Source: Pseudomonas abietaniphila
Lineage (GTDB): Bacteria > Pseudomonadota > Gammaproteobacteria > Pseudomonadales > Pseudomonadaceae
Assembly: GCF_900100795.1 (NCBI RefSeq)
Contig: NZ_FNCO01000011.1
Location: 186,001-250,000 of the forward strand
Reading direction: 5' to 3'
DNA length: 64,000 nt
Under the pieces are notes generated by a model that ran no database searches, had not been told where the DNA came from, and saw only the letters and a list, made by a program, of their open reading frames with translations. This document shows positions 1 through 8,400 of this stretch, piece after piece (the stretch's first letter is position 1; each line of letters opens with the position of its first letter). The translations under genes were made by a program, and so were the position numbers.

Positions 1-29
1 TTGTCGGGGAGAAAACGAGGACGAGTCAT
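1..29 (-). CDS. 5' end of a putative bile acid:sodium symporter-like gene (partial)
   Basis: An ATG at 29 reading leftward gives MTRPRFLPD before the window ends. This nine-residue start resembles, from memory, the N-terminus of the pseudomonad putative Na+-dependent (bile acid:sodium symporter family) transporters. Only nine codons are visible, so membrane segments cannot be checked and the call rests on recognition of the start alone. It would be transcribed leftward from the gap before the next gene. Confidence 0.35.
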
Positions 30-34
30 GTGAA

Positions 35-46
35 ATATCCGGATAT
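35..46. promoter_or_regulatory. 12-bp perfect palindrome upstream of the leftward partial gene
   Basis: ATATCCGGATAT is a perfect palindrome that begins six bases upstream of the ATG at 29. It could be an operator, but no regulator is adjacent, and a 12-bp palindrome can occur by chance. The rest of 47-230 shows nothing I can name. Confidence 0.2.
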
Positions 47-230
47 ACCTGGAACAGGGTTGTGACTCTACGCCTGTGAACAAGGACCGGCTAACGCCAA
101 TAAGCCGATGAATAGCGCTTAAAGGACAGACTTCTGTTGGTGAAACGTTTTTGTTGTTAAGGCGGGGCCATGCGCAGCGCGACCGGGCGCGCTGCCTCAG
201 GTATTCAGCCAGACGCGGGGAACGACGTCA

Positions 231-473
231 TCAGGACATCCCGCCTTCTATCACGCGCAGCACGGTCACCCGCCGCTGCCCCGGATTGTCCGCAATGTGC
301 TGACTCAGCGACGCCTGCCATTGATGGATGTCGCCGTGCCTGGCATCTGACATCAATGCATCCCAACCCACCGAATCCTGAGCAGCCACTTCCTCAGGCG
401 ACACTCGGGTAACACGTTCACGCTTCAACAGGTTTGCTGCAATTTCCGAGAGGGTACTCAAGGTGGACTCCAT
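231..473 (-). CDS. small hypothetical protein, 80 aa
   Basis: The frame from the ATG at 473 encodes about 80 residues beginning MESTLSTLSEIAANLL. It is soluble, mildly acidic and predicted mostly helical, with no membrane segment or cysteine motif. The frame stays open upstream to 575, but that part (rich in P, S and T) does not look coding, so I chose the internal ATG even though its ribosome-binding site is weak. I do not recognise a family. It lies downstream of, and on the same strand as, the GGDEF gene. Its reality is moderately uncertain. Confidence 0.4.
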   Translation of the reverse strand: MESTLSTLSEIAANLLKRERVTRVSPEEVAAQDSVGWDALMSDARHGDIHQWQASLSQHIADNPGQRRVTVLRVIEGGMS

Positions 474-656
474 GGCACGCTCATCGGGGAGCATGCCGAT
501 ACATAGCGGCGGGGATGGGTGCGGGGTGCCAGAACGCCAATTTTCAGTTGTTGCGGCAACCTGCAGCGAGGTCATAGCAAGGTTCAGACCAACGACAGCC
601 GTCCGGAGCGACCCTTGATCTGAATGTGCGGCTGAGCAAGCGGGAGATGAGCGGTA

Positions 657-1835
657 TCAGGAATGGCGTGTGGTTTTACTGCCGGCGACTCTGCGATCCA
701 CCAGACGAATGCGGTCGCGGCCCGCCCGCTTGGACTCGTAGAGCGCGGCGTCGCCTTGTTCGATCAAGGCGGCAAGACTCGACGGTGGTTGGTCAAACAG
801 GCTGGCACCAATGCTCAACGTGACCGCTTCAGGCGTCTCGAAAGTCTGCGCCGCCGTGCGGTGAAACTGTTCGCGCAGGGAGCTCGCCAATGCCTCGATT
901 CGTTCGCTCGAGGCATCGCGCAGCAGGATCACGAATTCATCGCCGCCCAGCCGCGCGGCGAGCGCACCTTCCGGCAAGGACGATCGGATCAATTCGCTGA
1001 GCGCAACCAGCAAGCGGTCACCTGCGGTGTGCCCGAACAAATCGTTGACCGACTTAAAGTTATCAATATCGATCAGCAGCGAGGCGCCTGGCCGCTCGCC
1101 AGAGACGTCATCGAGCACACGCGGCGCACGGACTTCCAGCGCCCGACGGTTGTACAGTGCCGTCAACGGGTCGCGCGCCGCCAACCGCTCGATGCGCTTC
1201 TCGCGGCGATAGCGCTCGGACCCGGTCATGGCCAGCGCGATGAACATGATCGCCATCGCACCTTCGACCAGAGAAATCTGGATGATCTCGCCACGAAACG
1301 CCGCCAGGTCGATCAACGTGCCCGGCATCACGGCGATCACGGCTTTGGAAAAATAGAACGCACCGTGAAACAGCAGCACATAGCGTAACTGCCCTGCCCC
1401 CACGCTCAACGACGTGCCATGCGGTCGCAGCAGCAAACTGGCTTTTAACATCAACACGCTAACCAGCAGCGAATTGCTCGCCAGCATCACCTTCGACCAC
1501 CACGGCTCGTTGGGCAACAGCAACAGAGCCGCCCAGATCACGAAAATCAGGTACCAGCCACGTGACAGTCGTGACTCGGTGAAACGCGCAACACCCAGCA
1601 GGAACAACCAGTGCGCCGTCACCAGCAAGCCGTTGGCGAACCAGATACCGATCAACAAAATGCCGCTGCTGCGCAGCAACGCCAGCGTCGAACCGATCGT
1701 GATCGTGGCAAACCCCGCACTCCAGAACAGCAACGAGGCCCCACGCACATGCCGCCACTCAATCGCCAGATACAGCGCAGCCGCCGCAGCGAGGGCGATC
1801 GAAAGGGTCAACATCGTAGTGGGATCGAGCGCCAT
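657..1835 (-). CDS. membrane-anchored GGDEF diguanylate cyclase, 392 aa
   Basis: Predicted to make cyclic di-GMP from two GTP at the inner membrane. Residues 1-205 hold about six or seven hydrophobic segments with no obvious periplasmic domain, followed by a short charged linker and a C-terminal GGDEF domain (about 213-385). The active-site motif GGDEF is intact at 297-301, and the domain entry motif (DPLTALYNRR) is clear. The usual RxxD inhibitory site a few residues upstream is replaced by PEGA (288-291), so product inhibition at the I-site is probably missing. I chose the start MALDPTT at 1835; upstream codons in the same frame run into non-coding-looking sequence. No EAL domain is present. 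Confidence 0.88.
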   Translation of the reverse strand: MALDPTTMLTLSIALAAAAALYLAIEWRHVRGASLLFWSAGFATITIGSTLALLRSSGILLIGIWFANGLLVTAHWLFLLGVARFTESRLSRGWYLIFVIWAALLLLPNEPWWSKVMLASNSLLVSVLMLKASLLLRPHGTSLSVGAGQLRYVLLFHGAFYFSKAVIAVMPGTLIDLAAFRGEIIQISLVEGAMAIMFIALAMTGSERYRREKRIERLAARDPLTALYNRRALEVRAPRVLDDVSGERPGASLLIDIDNFKSVNDLFGHTAGDRLLVALSELIRSSLPEGALAARLGGDEFVILLRDASSERIEALASSLREQFHRTAAQTFETPEAVTLSIGASLFDQPPSSLAALIEQGDAALYESKRAGRDRIRLVDRRVAGSKTTRHS

Positions 1836-2075
1836 AGACTGCCTACTGCATGATCGGTTCTGAGGTGCGGTGCCAATTGTAAGCGCCTGGACGGCTTTTT
1901 TCGGAGGGAAATGGCGTGGCTTGATGTCGCAATGATAGCAACAATCCACGCGCCGCCGTATTTACTCCCCGACCTTTAAACACTATATGTGACGAAGTGA
2001 CATCGACACCGGGGAACGCCCTGGACGATTGCACGCACATCATCGCGACAGCACCGTCGCGCCCCGGGAGGTTGA

Positions 2076-2357
2076 GTGAGTCTGGACACCACATTATCGG
2101 AAGAAGCCGGGTCGCCGCCTCAAGAGGGCTGGTTCTCCAACGAACACCGCGCACGCATCGACGAGCTGATCGCCAAACTGCAAACCAGCGACACCCGGGA
2201 AAGCGTCTCGCGCTATCACGCGATGGCTGAAGGGTATCTGCTGGGGCTGCTGGACTGCTATCACGCCAGCACCGAGCACCATGACGCGGTGAGGCAGTAT
2301 TTGCACAACCTGGCTATTGCGAGGTTGAAGGTGGTGAAGGCGAAGGTTCGGCGATAG
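2076..2357 (+). CDS. small hypothetical protein, 93 aa
   Basis: A GTG start at 2076 is preceded by GGAGG at 2067-2071, four bases upstream. The product is about 93 residues, charged and helical, with a basic C-terminal tail (VVKAKVRR). No signal peptide or membrane segment is seen. It is transcribed away from the GGDEF gene across a 240-bp divergent gap and lies before the tRNA gene. I recognise no domain. The strong Shine-Dalgarno sequence and clean codon usage argue that it is real. Confidence 0.6.
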   Translation: MSLDTTLSEEAGSPPQEGWFSNEHRARIDELIAKLQTSDTRESVSRYHAMAEGYLLGLLDCYHASTEHHDAVRQYLHNLAIARLKVVKAKVRR

Positions 2358-2402
2358 CTGGATGGCGGGATCGGCCACGCGGAACCGGAACGCCAGAAAC
2401 GA

Positions 2403-2428
2403 CAAAGCCCTGAATAATCAGGGCTTTG
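2403..2428 (-). terminator. rho-independent terminator of the tRNA-Ser gene
   Basis: A perfect 11-bp stem (CAAAGCCCTGA / TCAGGGCTTTG) with a 4-nt loop lies directly downstream of the leftward tRNA. On the minus strand the stem ends in a short T-rich stretch. Confidence 0.7.
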
Positions 2429-2440
2429 CGGTACAGAATA

Positions 2441-2528
2441 TGGCGGAGGCGCAGAGATTCGAACTCAGGGACCTGTTACAGTCGGCAGTTTTCAAGACTG
2501 CTGCCTTAAACCACTCGGCCACACCTCC
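2441..2528 (-). tRNA. tRNA-Ser (anticodon UGA)
   Basis: Read on the minus strand it begins GGAGGTGTGGCCGAGTGG and ends GCGCCTCCG with an encoded CCA. The acceptor arms pair over seven positions (one G-T). The anticodon loop CTTGAAA gives anticodon TGA, decoding UCA/UCG-type serine codons. A long variable arm, as expected for tRNA-Ser, lies between the anticodon stem and the TTCGAAT T-loop. The length is 88 nt including CCA. Confidence 0.95.
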
Positions 2529-2663
2529 AATTGCGTTGCGGGCGCCATAATACCGTAATGAAACAAGCTGTCAAACTCTCTGACTCGCGCGTCCTCGCGG
2601 CTCTGTTATGATCTTTGCAACTTGAGATTTCAAACGACTCATTTCACCATCAGGAGTAGCGCC

Positions 2664-3338
2664 ATGCGCGAACAGGATTACGCAGTCAACAACCGCGTGC
2701 AGGTCGAGCAGCTAGAGGTTAGCCGCGTCCTGCGCAACACATACGGCCTTCTGGCCCTCACTTTGGCTTTCAGCGGCATCATGGCGTTCGTCGCGCAGCA
2801 GATGCATGTGCGCTACCCGAACGTTTTCGTGGTGCTGATCGGCTTCTACGGCCTGTTCTTCCTGACCAACAAACTGCGCGATTCGGCGTGGGGTCTGGTG
2901 TCGGCGTTCGCGCTGACCGGTTTCATGGGGTTCATCCTCGGCCCGATCCTCAACCGTTATCTGGGCATGCAGGGCGGCGCTGAAATCGTTTCGTCGGCGT
3001 TTGCAATGACGGCACTGGTGTTCGGTGGCCTGTCGGCGTACGTGCTTATTACCCGCAAGGACATGAGTTTCCTGGGCGGCTTCATCACCGCAGGCTTCTT
3101 CGTGCTGCTGGCGGCGGTGCTGGCGAGCATGTTCTTCCAGATCAGCGGTCTGCAACTGGCGATCAGCGCAGGTTTCGTGCTGTTCTCGTCGGTGTGCATT
3201 CTGTTCCAGACCAGCGCCATCATCCATGGCGGTGAGCGCAACTACATCATGGCCACCATCAGCCTGTATGTTTCGATCTACAACCTGTTCATCAGCCTGT
3301 TGCAGATCTTCGGCATCATGGGCAGCAGCAAAGACTGA
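2664..3338 (+). CDS. yccA: Bax inhibitor-1/YccA family inner-membrane protein
   Basis: A 224-residue polytopic protein with about seven hydrophobic helices after a short N-terminal tail, the BI-1/TMBIM fold. E. coli YccA is a modulator and substrate of the FtsH protease; related proteins act as pH-sensitive Ca2+ leak channels. The function here is inferred from family only. The start MREQDYAV is chosen because AGGAG lies seven bases upstream (2652-2656); the frame extends 14 codons further without a better site. It is a single-gene unit with its own terminator. The tus operon that follows is a standard pseudomonad neighbour. Confidence 0.85.
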   Translation: MREQDYAVNNRVQVEQLEVSRVLRNTYGLLALTLAFSGIMAFVAQQMHVRYPNVFVVLIGFYGLFFLTNKLRDSAWGLVSAFALTGFMGFILGPILNRYLGMQGGAEIVSSAFAMTALVFGGLSAYVLITRKDMSFLGGFITAGFFVLLAAVLASMFFQISGLQLAISAGFVLFSSVCILFQTSAIIHGGERNYIMATISLYVSIYNLFISLLQIFGIMGSSKD

Positions 3339-3356
3339 TTCGCAGCCTGCCTCAAC

Positions 3357-3383
3357 AAAAAGCCCGCTTCGGCGGGCTTTTTG
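3357..3383 (+). terminator. rho-independent terminator after the BI-1 gene
   Basis: AAAAAGCCCGC, loop TTC, GGCGGGCTTTTT: a strong GC stem flanked by A and T runs, separating the BI-1 gene from tusD. Confidence 0.85.
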
Positions 3384-3453
3384 CTGTCTGGTGTTGTTGA
3401 ATTCTTTATCATTGCCTCCATTCACCCTTGCCAGTTCCTTGACCGAGCCGCCC

Positions 3454-3846
3454 ATGAAGTTCGCCATTGCCCTGTATTCTCCCGCCCACGCGCCCTCCTC
3501 GCGCCGAGCGTTGCTGTTCGCGCAGGCCGCGTTGGCAGGCGGGCACGAGATCGTGCGGTTGTTCTTCTATCAGGACGGCGTCCACAGCGCCTCCTCCAAC
3601 GTCGTTACGCCGCAGGATGAGCTGGACGTGCCTGCGCAATGGCGCGACTTCGTGACCCAGCACCAACTCGACGGCGTGGTGTGCATCGCAGCCGGCCTGC
3701 GCAGAGGCGTTCTGAACACACAAGAAGCCGAGCGTTACTCACGCCCCGCTGCCAACCTGGCGGAACCGTGGGACTTGTCCGGGCTCGGGCAGTTGCATGA
3801 CGCTGTCCAGGCCGCCGACCGCTTGATCTGCTTCGGGGGGCCTTGA
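3454..3846 (+). CDS. tusD: sulfurtransferase TusD (TusBCD complex)
   Basis: A 130-residue DsrE-like protein. In the 2-thiouridine relay, TusBCD accepts persulfide sulfur from TusA and passes it via TusE to MnmA on tRNA Lys/Glu/Gln. The N-terminus MKFAIALYSPAHAPSSRRAL is a typical TusD opening, and Cys77 in VVCIAAGLRRG corresponds to the catalytic cysteine of E. coli TusD (Cys78). The ATG at 3454 is chosen at the family start; the frame runs further upstream only as read-through of the preceding terminator region. It is the first gene of tusDCBE-ybiB, ending one base before tusC. Confidence 0.92.
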   Translation: MKFAIALYSPAHAPSSRRALLFAQAALAGGHEIVRLFFYQDGVHSASSNVVTPQDELDVPAQWRDFVTQHQLDGVVCIAAGLRRGVLNTQEAERYSRPAANLAEPWDLSGLGQLHDAVQAADRLICFGGP

Positions 3847-3847
3847 T

Positions 3848-4210
3848 ATGCCGAAGTCCTTGCTGATCATCAGCCGCCAGTCGCCGTGGTCCGGTCCGAG
3901 CGCACGCGAAGCGCTGGACATCGCCTTGGCGGGTGGCGCGTTTGATTTGCCGTTGGGCATGCTGTTTATGGACGACGGCGTACTGCAGTTGATGCCGTCG
4001 CAGCGCGCCGGCGCGTTGCAGCAGAAAGACATCACCGCCAACCTTCAGGCGCTGTCGATGTTCGGTGTCGAGGACCTGTTCGCCTGCCACACCAGCCTCG
4101 CCGAGCGCGGGCTGTCGCCCACCGAACTGAGCGTCGAACCGCTGCAGGTCCTGCGCGACCAGGACATTGCTGCGCTCATTGACCGTTATGACCAAGTGAT
4201 CACGATCTGA
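3848..4210 (+). CDS. tusC: sulfurtransferase complex subunit TusC
   Basis: A 120-residue DsrF-like subunit with the N-terminal MPKSLLIISRQSPWSG and a Rossmann-like DsrE/F fold. TusC is a structural partner in the TusB2C2D2 hexamer and carries no essential catalytic cysteine. It starts two bases after the tusD stop and shares one base with tusB (TGATG at 4208-4212), which implies translational coupling and fixed stoichiometry. Confidence 0.92.
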   Translation: MPKSLLIISRQSPWSGPSAREALDIALAGGAFDLPLGMLFMDDGVLQLMPSQRAGALQQKDITANLQALSMFGVEDLFACHTSLAERGLSPTELSVEPLQVLRDQDIAALIDRYDQVITI

Positions 4211-4509
4211 TGTCGACCTTGCATGTGTTATCTCATTCTCCATTCGCTGACTCGCACCTGAGCAGTTGCCTGCGCGTGCTCGGCAGCCACGACGCGATCT
4301 TGTTGTGCGGCGACGCCACGTACGCGCTGACGCCGTCCACGACAGCGCGTCAGACGCTCGATGCGAAAGTCGGAAGCCTGGCGTTGTTCGTGCTCGATGA
4401 AGACGCCAAAGCACGCAACCTGAGCCTTCCCGACTGGGTAAAAAGCGTCGATTATCCTGAGTTCGTCGCGCTGTCCGTGCAGTACGACAAGGTGAACACC
4501 TGGCTATGA
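4210..4509 (+). CDS. tusB: sulfurtransferase complex subunit TusB
   Basis: A 99-residue DsrH-like subunit beginning MSTLHVLSHSPFADS. It is the smallest component of the TusBCD sulfur-relay complex. The length matches the family. Its start overlaps the tusC stop by one base and its stop overlaps the tusE start by four (ATGA). Confidence 0.9.
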   Translation: MSTLHVLSHSPFADSHLSSCLRVLGSHDAILLCGDATYALTPSTTARQTLDAKVGSLALFVLDEDAKARNLSLPDWVKSVDYPEFVALSVQYDKVNTWL

Positions 4510-4841
4510 AGCAACTCATTGTCGAGGGGCGCACCCTGGCGCTGGACAAGGACGGTTACCTTGAGGACCTTCACGACTGGTCGAACGCGGTGGCTGAAGC
4601 CTTGGCGCTTGAAGAAGACCTCGTGCTGACGCCCGATCACTGGGAAATCCTCGAGCTGCTGCGCGCCTTTTATGCCGAGTTCCAGTTGTCACCGGCCACT
4701 CGCCCGCTGGTGAAGTACACCGCGCTGAAGCTGGGCGCCGAAAAAGGCAACAGCCTGCACCTCAACCGTCTGTTCAATGGCACTCCCGCCAAACTTGCCG
4801 CCAAGCTGGCGGGCCTGCCAAAGCCGACCAATTGCTTATGA
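4506..4841 (+). CDS. tusE: TusE/DsrC-type sulfur carrier
   Basis: A 111-residue DsrC/TusE family protein that carries a persulfide from TusD to MnmA. The penultimate cysteine (Cys110, in the C-terminal TNCL) on the flexible arm is the sulfur-bearing residue. The single C-terminal Cys, without the second arm cysteine of dissimilatory DsrC, fits the tRNA-modification form. It overlaps tusB by four bases, and its stop overlaps the next start (ATGA at 4838). MnmA is encoded 20 kb further on, at 24960. Confidence 0.93.
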   Translation: MKQLIVEGRTLALDKDGYLEDLHDWSNAVAEALALEEDLVLTPDHWEILELLRAFYAEFQLSPATRPLVKYTALKLGAEKGNSLHLNRLFNGTPAKLAAKLAGLPKPTNCL

Positions 4842-5839
4842 CCGATTTCGCCCCCCTCGTCACCGAAACGCCTGCCGAGCACCCGTTCGCGCCCTTCGTG
4901 CGCATCCTGGGCAAAGGAAAACGCGGCGCGCGCAACATGACCCGCGAAGAAGCGCGCGAAGCCATGGGCATGGTGCTCGATGAAAAGGTCGAAGACACCC
5001 AGCTCGGCGCCTTCCTGATGCTGCTGCGGCACAAGGAAGAGAGTGCTGAAGAGCTGGCGGGTTTCACCGAGGCCGTCCGGGAACGCCTGACCGCCCCACC
5101 CATGGCGGTCGACATTGACTGGCCAACCTACGCGGGCAAGAAGCGTCACCTGCCGTGGTATCTGCTGGCGGCCAAGTGCCTGGCGCAAAATGGCGTCCGC
5201 GTCCTGCTTCACGGCGGTGGCGCGCACACGGCGGGCCGTCTTTACAGCGAACAGTTGCTGGACCTGCTGGGCATTCCACTCTGCCGCACCTGGCAAGCGG
5301 TCGGTGAAGCACTGGAACAAGAGAACATCGCCTTTATTCCGCTGGGTGACTGGGCGCCGCAATTGCAGCGCATGATCGACCTGCGCAACACCCTGGGCCT
5401 GCGCTCGCCTATCCATTCGCTGGCGCGGATCCTCAATCCGCTCGGCGCGCGCTGCGGTTTGCAGAGTATCTTCCATCCGGGTTATCAGGCCGTGCACCGC
5501 GACGCCAGCAGCCTGCTCGGCGACCACGCGATCGTGATCAAGGGTGATGGCGGCGAAGTCGAGATCAACCCAGACACCATCAGCCACCTGTACGGCACCA
5601 CCGATGGCCAACCCTGGGATGAAGAATGGCCCGCGTTGTCGGAGCGTCGGCACGTCAAACCGGCCTTCCTCGAACCACAGCAGCTCGTCGCCCTCTGGAA
5701 AGGCGAGGTTGAGGACAGCTATCCGCAACTCGCACTCATCTCGACCATTGCCCTGGCGCTTCGTGGCCTCGGAATGCCCCGGGCTGAAGCCTTCGAGCGG
5801 GCCGAGCAGTTCTGGGCGAACCGGAACCGATCGATTTAA
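4838..5839 (+). CDS. ybiB: YbiB/TrpD2 family protein (glycosyltransferase-fold, nucleic-acid-binding)
   Basis: A 333-residue protein with the anthranilate-phosphoribosyltransferase-like fold: an N-terminal helical domain (about 1-90) and a larger alpha/beta domain with HGGGAHTAGR and a GARCGLQSIFHPGYQ stretch. The E. coli relative YbiB (TrpD2) is not a tryptophan enzyme; it binds nucleic acid and belongs to the DNA-damage (LexA) regulon. The trp active-site glycine-rich loop is not typical here, so enzymatic activity is doubtful. The ATG at 4838 overlaps the tusE stop, so this is the last gene of the tus operon. Confidence 0.8.
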   Translation: MTDFAPLVTETPAEHPFAPFVRILGKGKRGARNMTREEAREAMGMVLDEKVEDTQLGAFLMLLRHKEESAEELAGFTEAVRERLTAPPMAVDIDWPTYAGKKRHLPWYLLAAKCLAQNGVRVLLHGGGAHTAGRLYSEQLLDLLGIPLCRTWQAVGEALEQENIAFIPLGDWAPQLQRMIDLRNTLGLRSPIHSLARILNPLGARCGLQSIFHPGYQAVHRDASSLLGDHAIVIKGDGGEVEINPDTISHLYGTTDGQPWDEEWPALSERRHVKPAFLEPQQLVALWKGEVEDSYPQLALISTIALALRGLGMPRAEAFERAEQFWANRNRSI

Positions 5840-5935
5840 CCGATCATTACTCCCCAGTCTTTGCGCTATTTCTTCGAACGATTGCCTTTAGACTGATCTC
5901 CAACGTACATCAGTACACACTTTTTGGAGTCAGAC

Positions 5936-6937
5936 ATGGGCCTTCTCGTCGAAGGGCGCTGGCAAGACCAGTGGTATGAAAGCAGCAAAGACGGGGCGTT
6001 TCAGCGCGAGCAAGCCAAACGCCGCAACTGGGTCACCGCCGATGGTCGCCCGGGCCCGTCGGGCGAAGGCGGCTTCAAAGCCGAGGCCGGTCGTTACCAT
6101 CTTTACGTTTCCCTGGCCTGCCCATGGGCGCACCGTACGTTGATCGTGCGCAAGCTCAAAGGCCTGGAGAGTCTGGTAGACGTCTCCGTCGTCAGTTGGC
6201 TGATGCGCGAAAACGGCTGGACTTTCGACAAGCAGACCGGCTCCAGCGGCGATCCGCTCGACGGCCACACCTTCATGTACCAGCGCTATCTGGCAGACAC
6301 CCCGGACTACACCGGTCGAGTCACCGTGCCCGTGCTGTGGGACAAGAAGCTGCAACGCATCGTGAGCAATGAGTCGTCGGAAATCATCCGCATGTTCAAC
6401 TCGGCGTTTGATGAGTTGACCGGCAATCATCTGGACCTGTACCCAGAAGCGTTGCGCCCTGCGATCAACGAACTCAACGACCGCATTTACCCGGCCGTGA
6501 ACAACGGCGTCTATCGCGCAGGCTTCGCCACGTCGCAAGGCGCGTACGAAGAGGCGTTCGACGAGGTGTTTGCCGAGCTGGATGCCTTGGAGACTCTGCT
6601 GGGTGAGAAGCGATACCTGGCGGGCGAATACCTGACGGAAGCGGATGTACGCCTGTTTACCACGCTGATCCGGTTTGACGCGGTGTACCACGGCCACTTC
6701 AAGTGCAACCTGCGCCGCATCGCCGATTACCCGAACCTGAGCAACTGGCTACGCGAGATGTACCAATTGCCGGGCGTGGCCGACACCGTGGATTTCGTGC
6801 ACATCAAGCACCATTACTACGCCAGCCACGCCACCATTAACCCGACGGGTGTGGTGCCGAAAGGTCCGGATCAGGATTTCAGCGGGGAGCATGATCGTGG
6901 GCGCTTGAGCGGGAAAGGGATCTTGCAGAACGCCTAA
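5936..6937 (+). CDS. glutathionyl-hydroquinone reductase (YqjG/Xi-class GST)
   Basis: A 333-residue Xi-class glutathione S-transferase that reduces glutathionyl-hydroquinones and other GS-conjugates, releasing GSSG. The catalytic motif is CPWAH with Cys62; the thioredoxin-like domain spans about 45-165 and the helical GST-C domain about 175-310. The length matches YqjG. The start MGLLVEGR at 5936 has GGAG at 5926-5929. It is a single gene with no co-directional partner, and it converges on cysG. Confidence 0.9.
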   Translation: MGLLVEGRWQDQWYESSKDGAFQREQAKRRNWVTADGRPGPSGEGGFKAEAGRYHLYVSLACPWAHRTLIVRKLKGLESLVDVSVVSWLMRENGWTFDKQTGSSGDPLDGHTFMYQRYLADTPDYTGRVTVPVLWDKKLQRIVSNESSEIIRMFNSAFDELTGNHLDLYPEALRPAINELNDRIYPAVNNGVYRAGFATSQGAYEEAFDEVFAELDALETLLGEKRYLAGEYLTEADVRLFTTLIRFDAVYHGHFKCNLRRIADYPNLSNWLREMYQLPGVADTVDFVHIKHHYYASHATINPTGVVPKGPDQDFSGEHDRGRLSGKGILQNA

Positions 6938-6949
6938 CGTAAGTGCTGC

Positions 6950-6985
6950 TGTGGCAGGAGCCGGCCCGCAGCAAGCCAGCTCCTT
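6950..6985. repeat. degenerate REP-like palindrome between convergent genes
   Basis: TGGCAGGAGCCGG and CCAGCTCCTTCAG form an imperfect stem in the short gap between the GST gene and cysG, resembling pseudomonad REP elements (GTAGGAGCC... type). It may also serve as a bidirectional transcription stop. Confidence 0.45.
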
Positions 6986-7005
6986 CAGTTTCGGTGAGCG
7001 TCTTA

Positions 7006-8400
7006 TCAAACGCTCGCCTGAGCCCCTTCAAACCACGCCAGCTTCTCCCGCAACATCACCACTTCACCGACAATCACCAGCGTTGGCGCATGCACTTCAT
7101 GCTCCGCCACCAGTTGCGGCAAATTGGCGAGGGTGCCGGTGAATACGCGCTGGTTGGTCGTGGTGCCTTGCTGAATCAGCGCGGCAGGCGTATCGGCGGA
7201 CCGACCGTGTTTGATCAGTTCGCTGCAGATGATCGGCAACCCGATCAGGCCCATGTAGAACACCAGCGTTTGCGCAGGCGACACCAGATCCTTCCACGGC
7301 AGGTCGGTAGTGCCGTCCTTCAGGTGGCCCGTTACGAACCGCACGGATTGCGCATGGTCGCGGTGGGTCAATGGAATCCCGGCGTAGGCCGCACACCCAC
7401 TGGCCGCTGTGATCCCCGGCACGACCTGGAACGGGATGCCGTGTGCCGCCAGTTCCTCGATTTCTTCACCGCCACGGCCAAAGATGAACGGATCGCCGCC
7501 CTTGAGCCGCACCACTCGCTTGCCCTGTTTGGCCAGAACCACCAATTGCTGGTTGATCTGATCCTGCGGCACAGCGTGATCGGCGCGTTGCTTGCCGACA
7601 TAGATCCGGTCCGCATCACGACGACACAGTTCGAGAATGGCGGGCGCCACCAGACGGTCGTAGAGCACCACATCGGCTTGCTGCATCAGACGCAAGGCTT
7701 TGAAGGTCAGCAGGTCCGGATCGCCCGGCCCCGCCCCGACCAGATACACCTCTCCGGTGGCGGCAGGCGGTTCTCCGTCGATCTTCGCCTGAAGCAAACG
7801 CTCGGCTTCCGCGCCCTGCCCGGCCAGTTGCCGATCGGCGATCGGCCCCTGAAATACCTCCTCCCAGAATGCGCGACGTTGCTGCACATTCGGGAACAGG
7901 TTTTTCACCTGATGGCGGAAACGCGCGGCGAGTCCGGCGAGATGCCCATAGGTGGGCGGGATCCAGCTTTCCATCTTGGCGCGGATCAAGCGTGCCAGCA
8001 CCGGCGCATCGCCGCCGCTGGACACCGCAATCACCAGCGGGGAACGGTCGACGATGGCCGGGAAGATCACGCTGCACAAGGCAGGCGCGTCCACCACATT
8101 CACCGGCACACCCCGCTGACGGGCATCAGCGGACACTTGAGCGTTAAGCGGCTCGTCGTCGGTGGCGGCAATGATCAGCACGCAACCGGTCAGATCCGCC
8201 TGGCTGTACCCCCGCAGAATCTGCTCGCCACCGCTGCGGTCGATCAGCTCGCGCAGCTCTGTTCCGATCTCGGGTGCAACCACCCGTAAAACCGCACCGG
8301 CATCGGCCAGCAGGCGAGACTTGCGCAAGGCAATCTCGCCGCCGCCCACGACCAATACAAGGGCGCCCCGCAGGTTGTGGAACAGTGGCAGAAATTCCAT
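7006..8400 (-). CDS. cysG: siroheme synthase CysG (multifunctional)
   Basis: A 464-residue fusion enzyme. It methylates uroporphyrinogen III twice with SAM, oxidises precorrin-2 with NAD+, and chelates Fe2+ to give siroheme for sulfite and nitrite reductases. The N-terminal precorrin-2 dehydrogenase/ferrochelatase domain (1 to about 210) shows the NAD motif VVGGGEIALRK and the SSGGDAP stretch. The C-terminal SUMT domain (about 215-464) shows VGAGPGDPDLLT and LKGGDPFIFGRGGEE. The ATG at 8400 directly abuts the serS stop. It is the last gene of the leftward ftsK-lolA-rarA-crcB-serS-cysG block. Confidence 0.96.
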   Translation of the reverse strand: MEFLPLFHNLRGALVLVVGGGEIALRKSRLLADAGAVLRVVAPEIGTELRELIDRSGGEQILRGYSQADLTGCVLIIAATDDEPLNAQVSADARQRGVPVNVVDAPALCSVIFPAIVDRSPLVIAVSSGGDAPVLARLIRAKMESWIPPTYGHLAGLAARFRHQVKNLFPNVQQRRAFWEEVFQGPIADRQLAGQGAEAERLLQAKIDGEPPAATGEVYLVGAGPGDPDLLTFKALRLMQQADVVLYDRLVAPAILELCRRDADRIYVGKQRADHAVPQDQINQQLVVLAKQGKRVVRLKGGDPFIFGRGGEEIEELAAHGIPFQVVPGITAASGCAAYAGIPLTHRDHAQSVRFVTGHLKDGTTDLPWKDLVSPAQTLVFYMGLIGLPIICSELIKHGRSADTPAALIQQGTTTNQRVFTGTLANLPQLVAEHEVHAPTLVIVGEVVMLREKLAWFEGAQASV

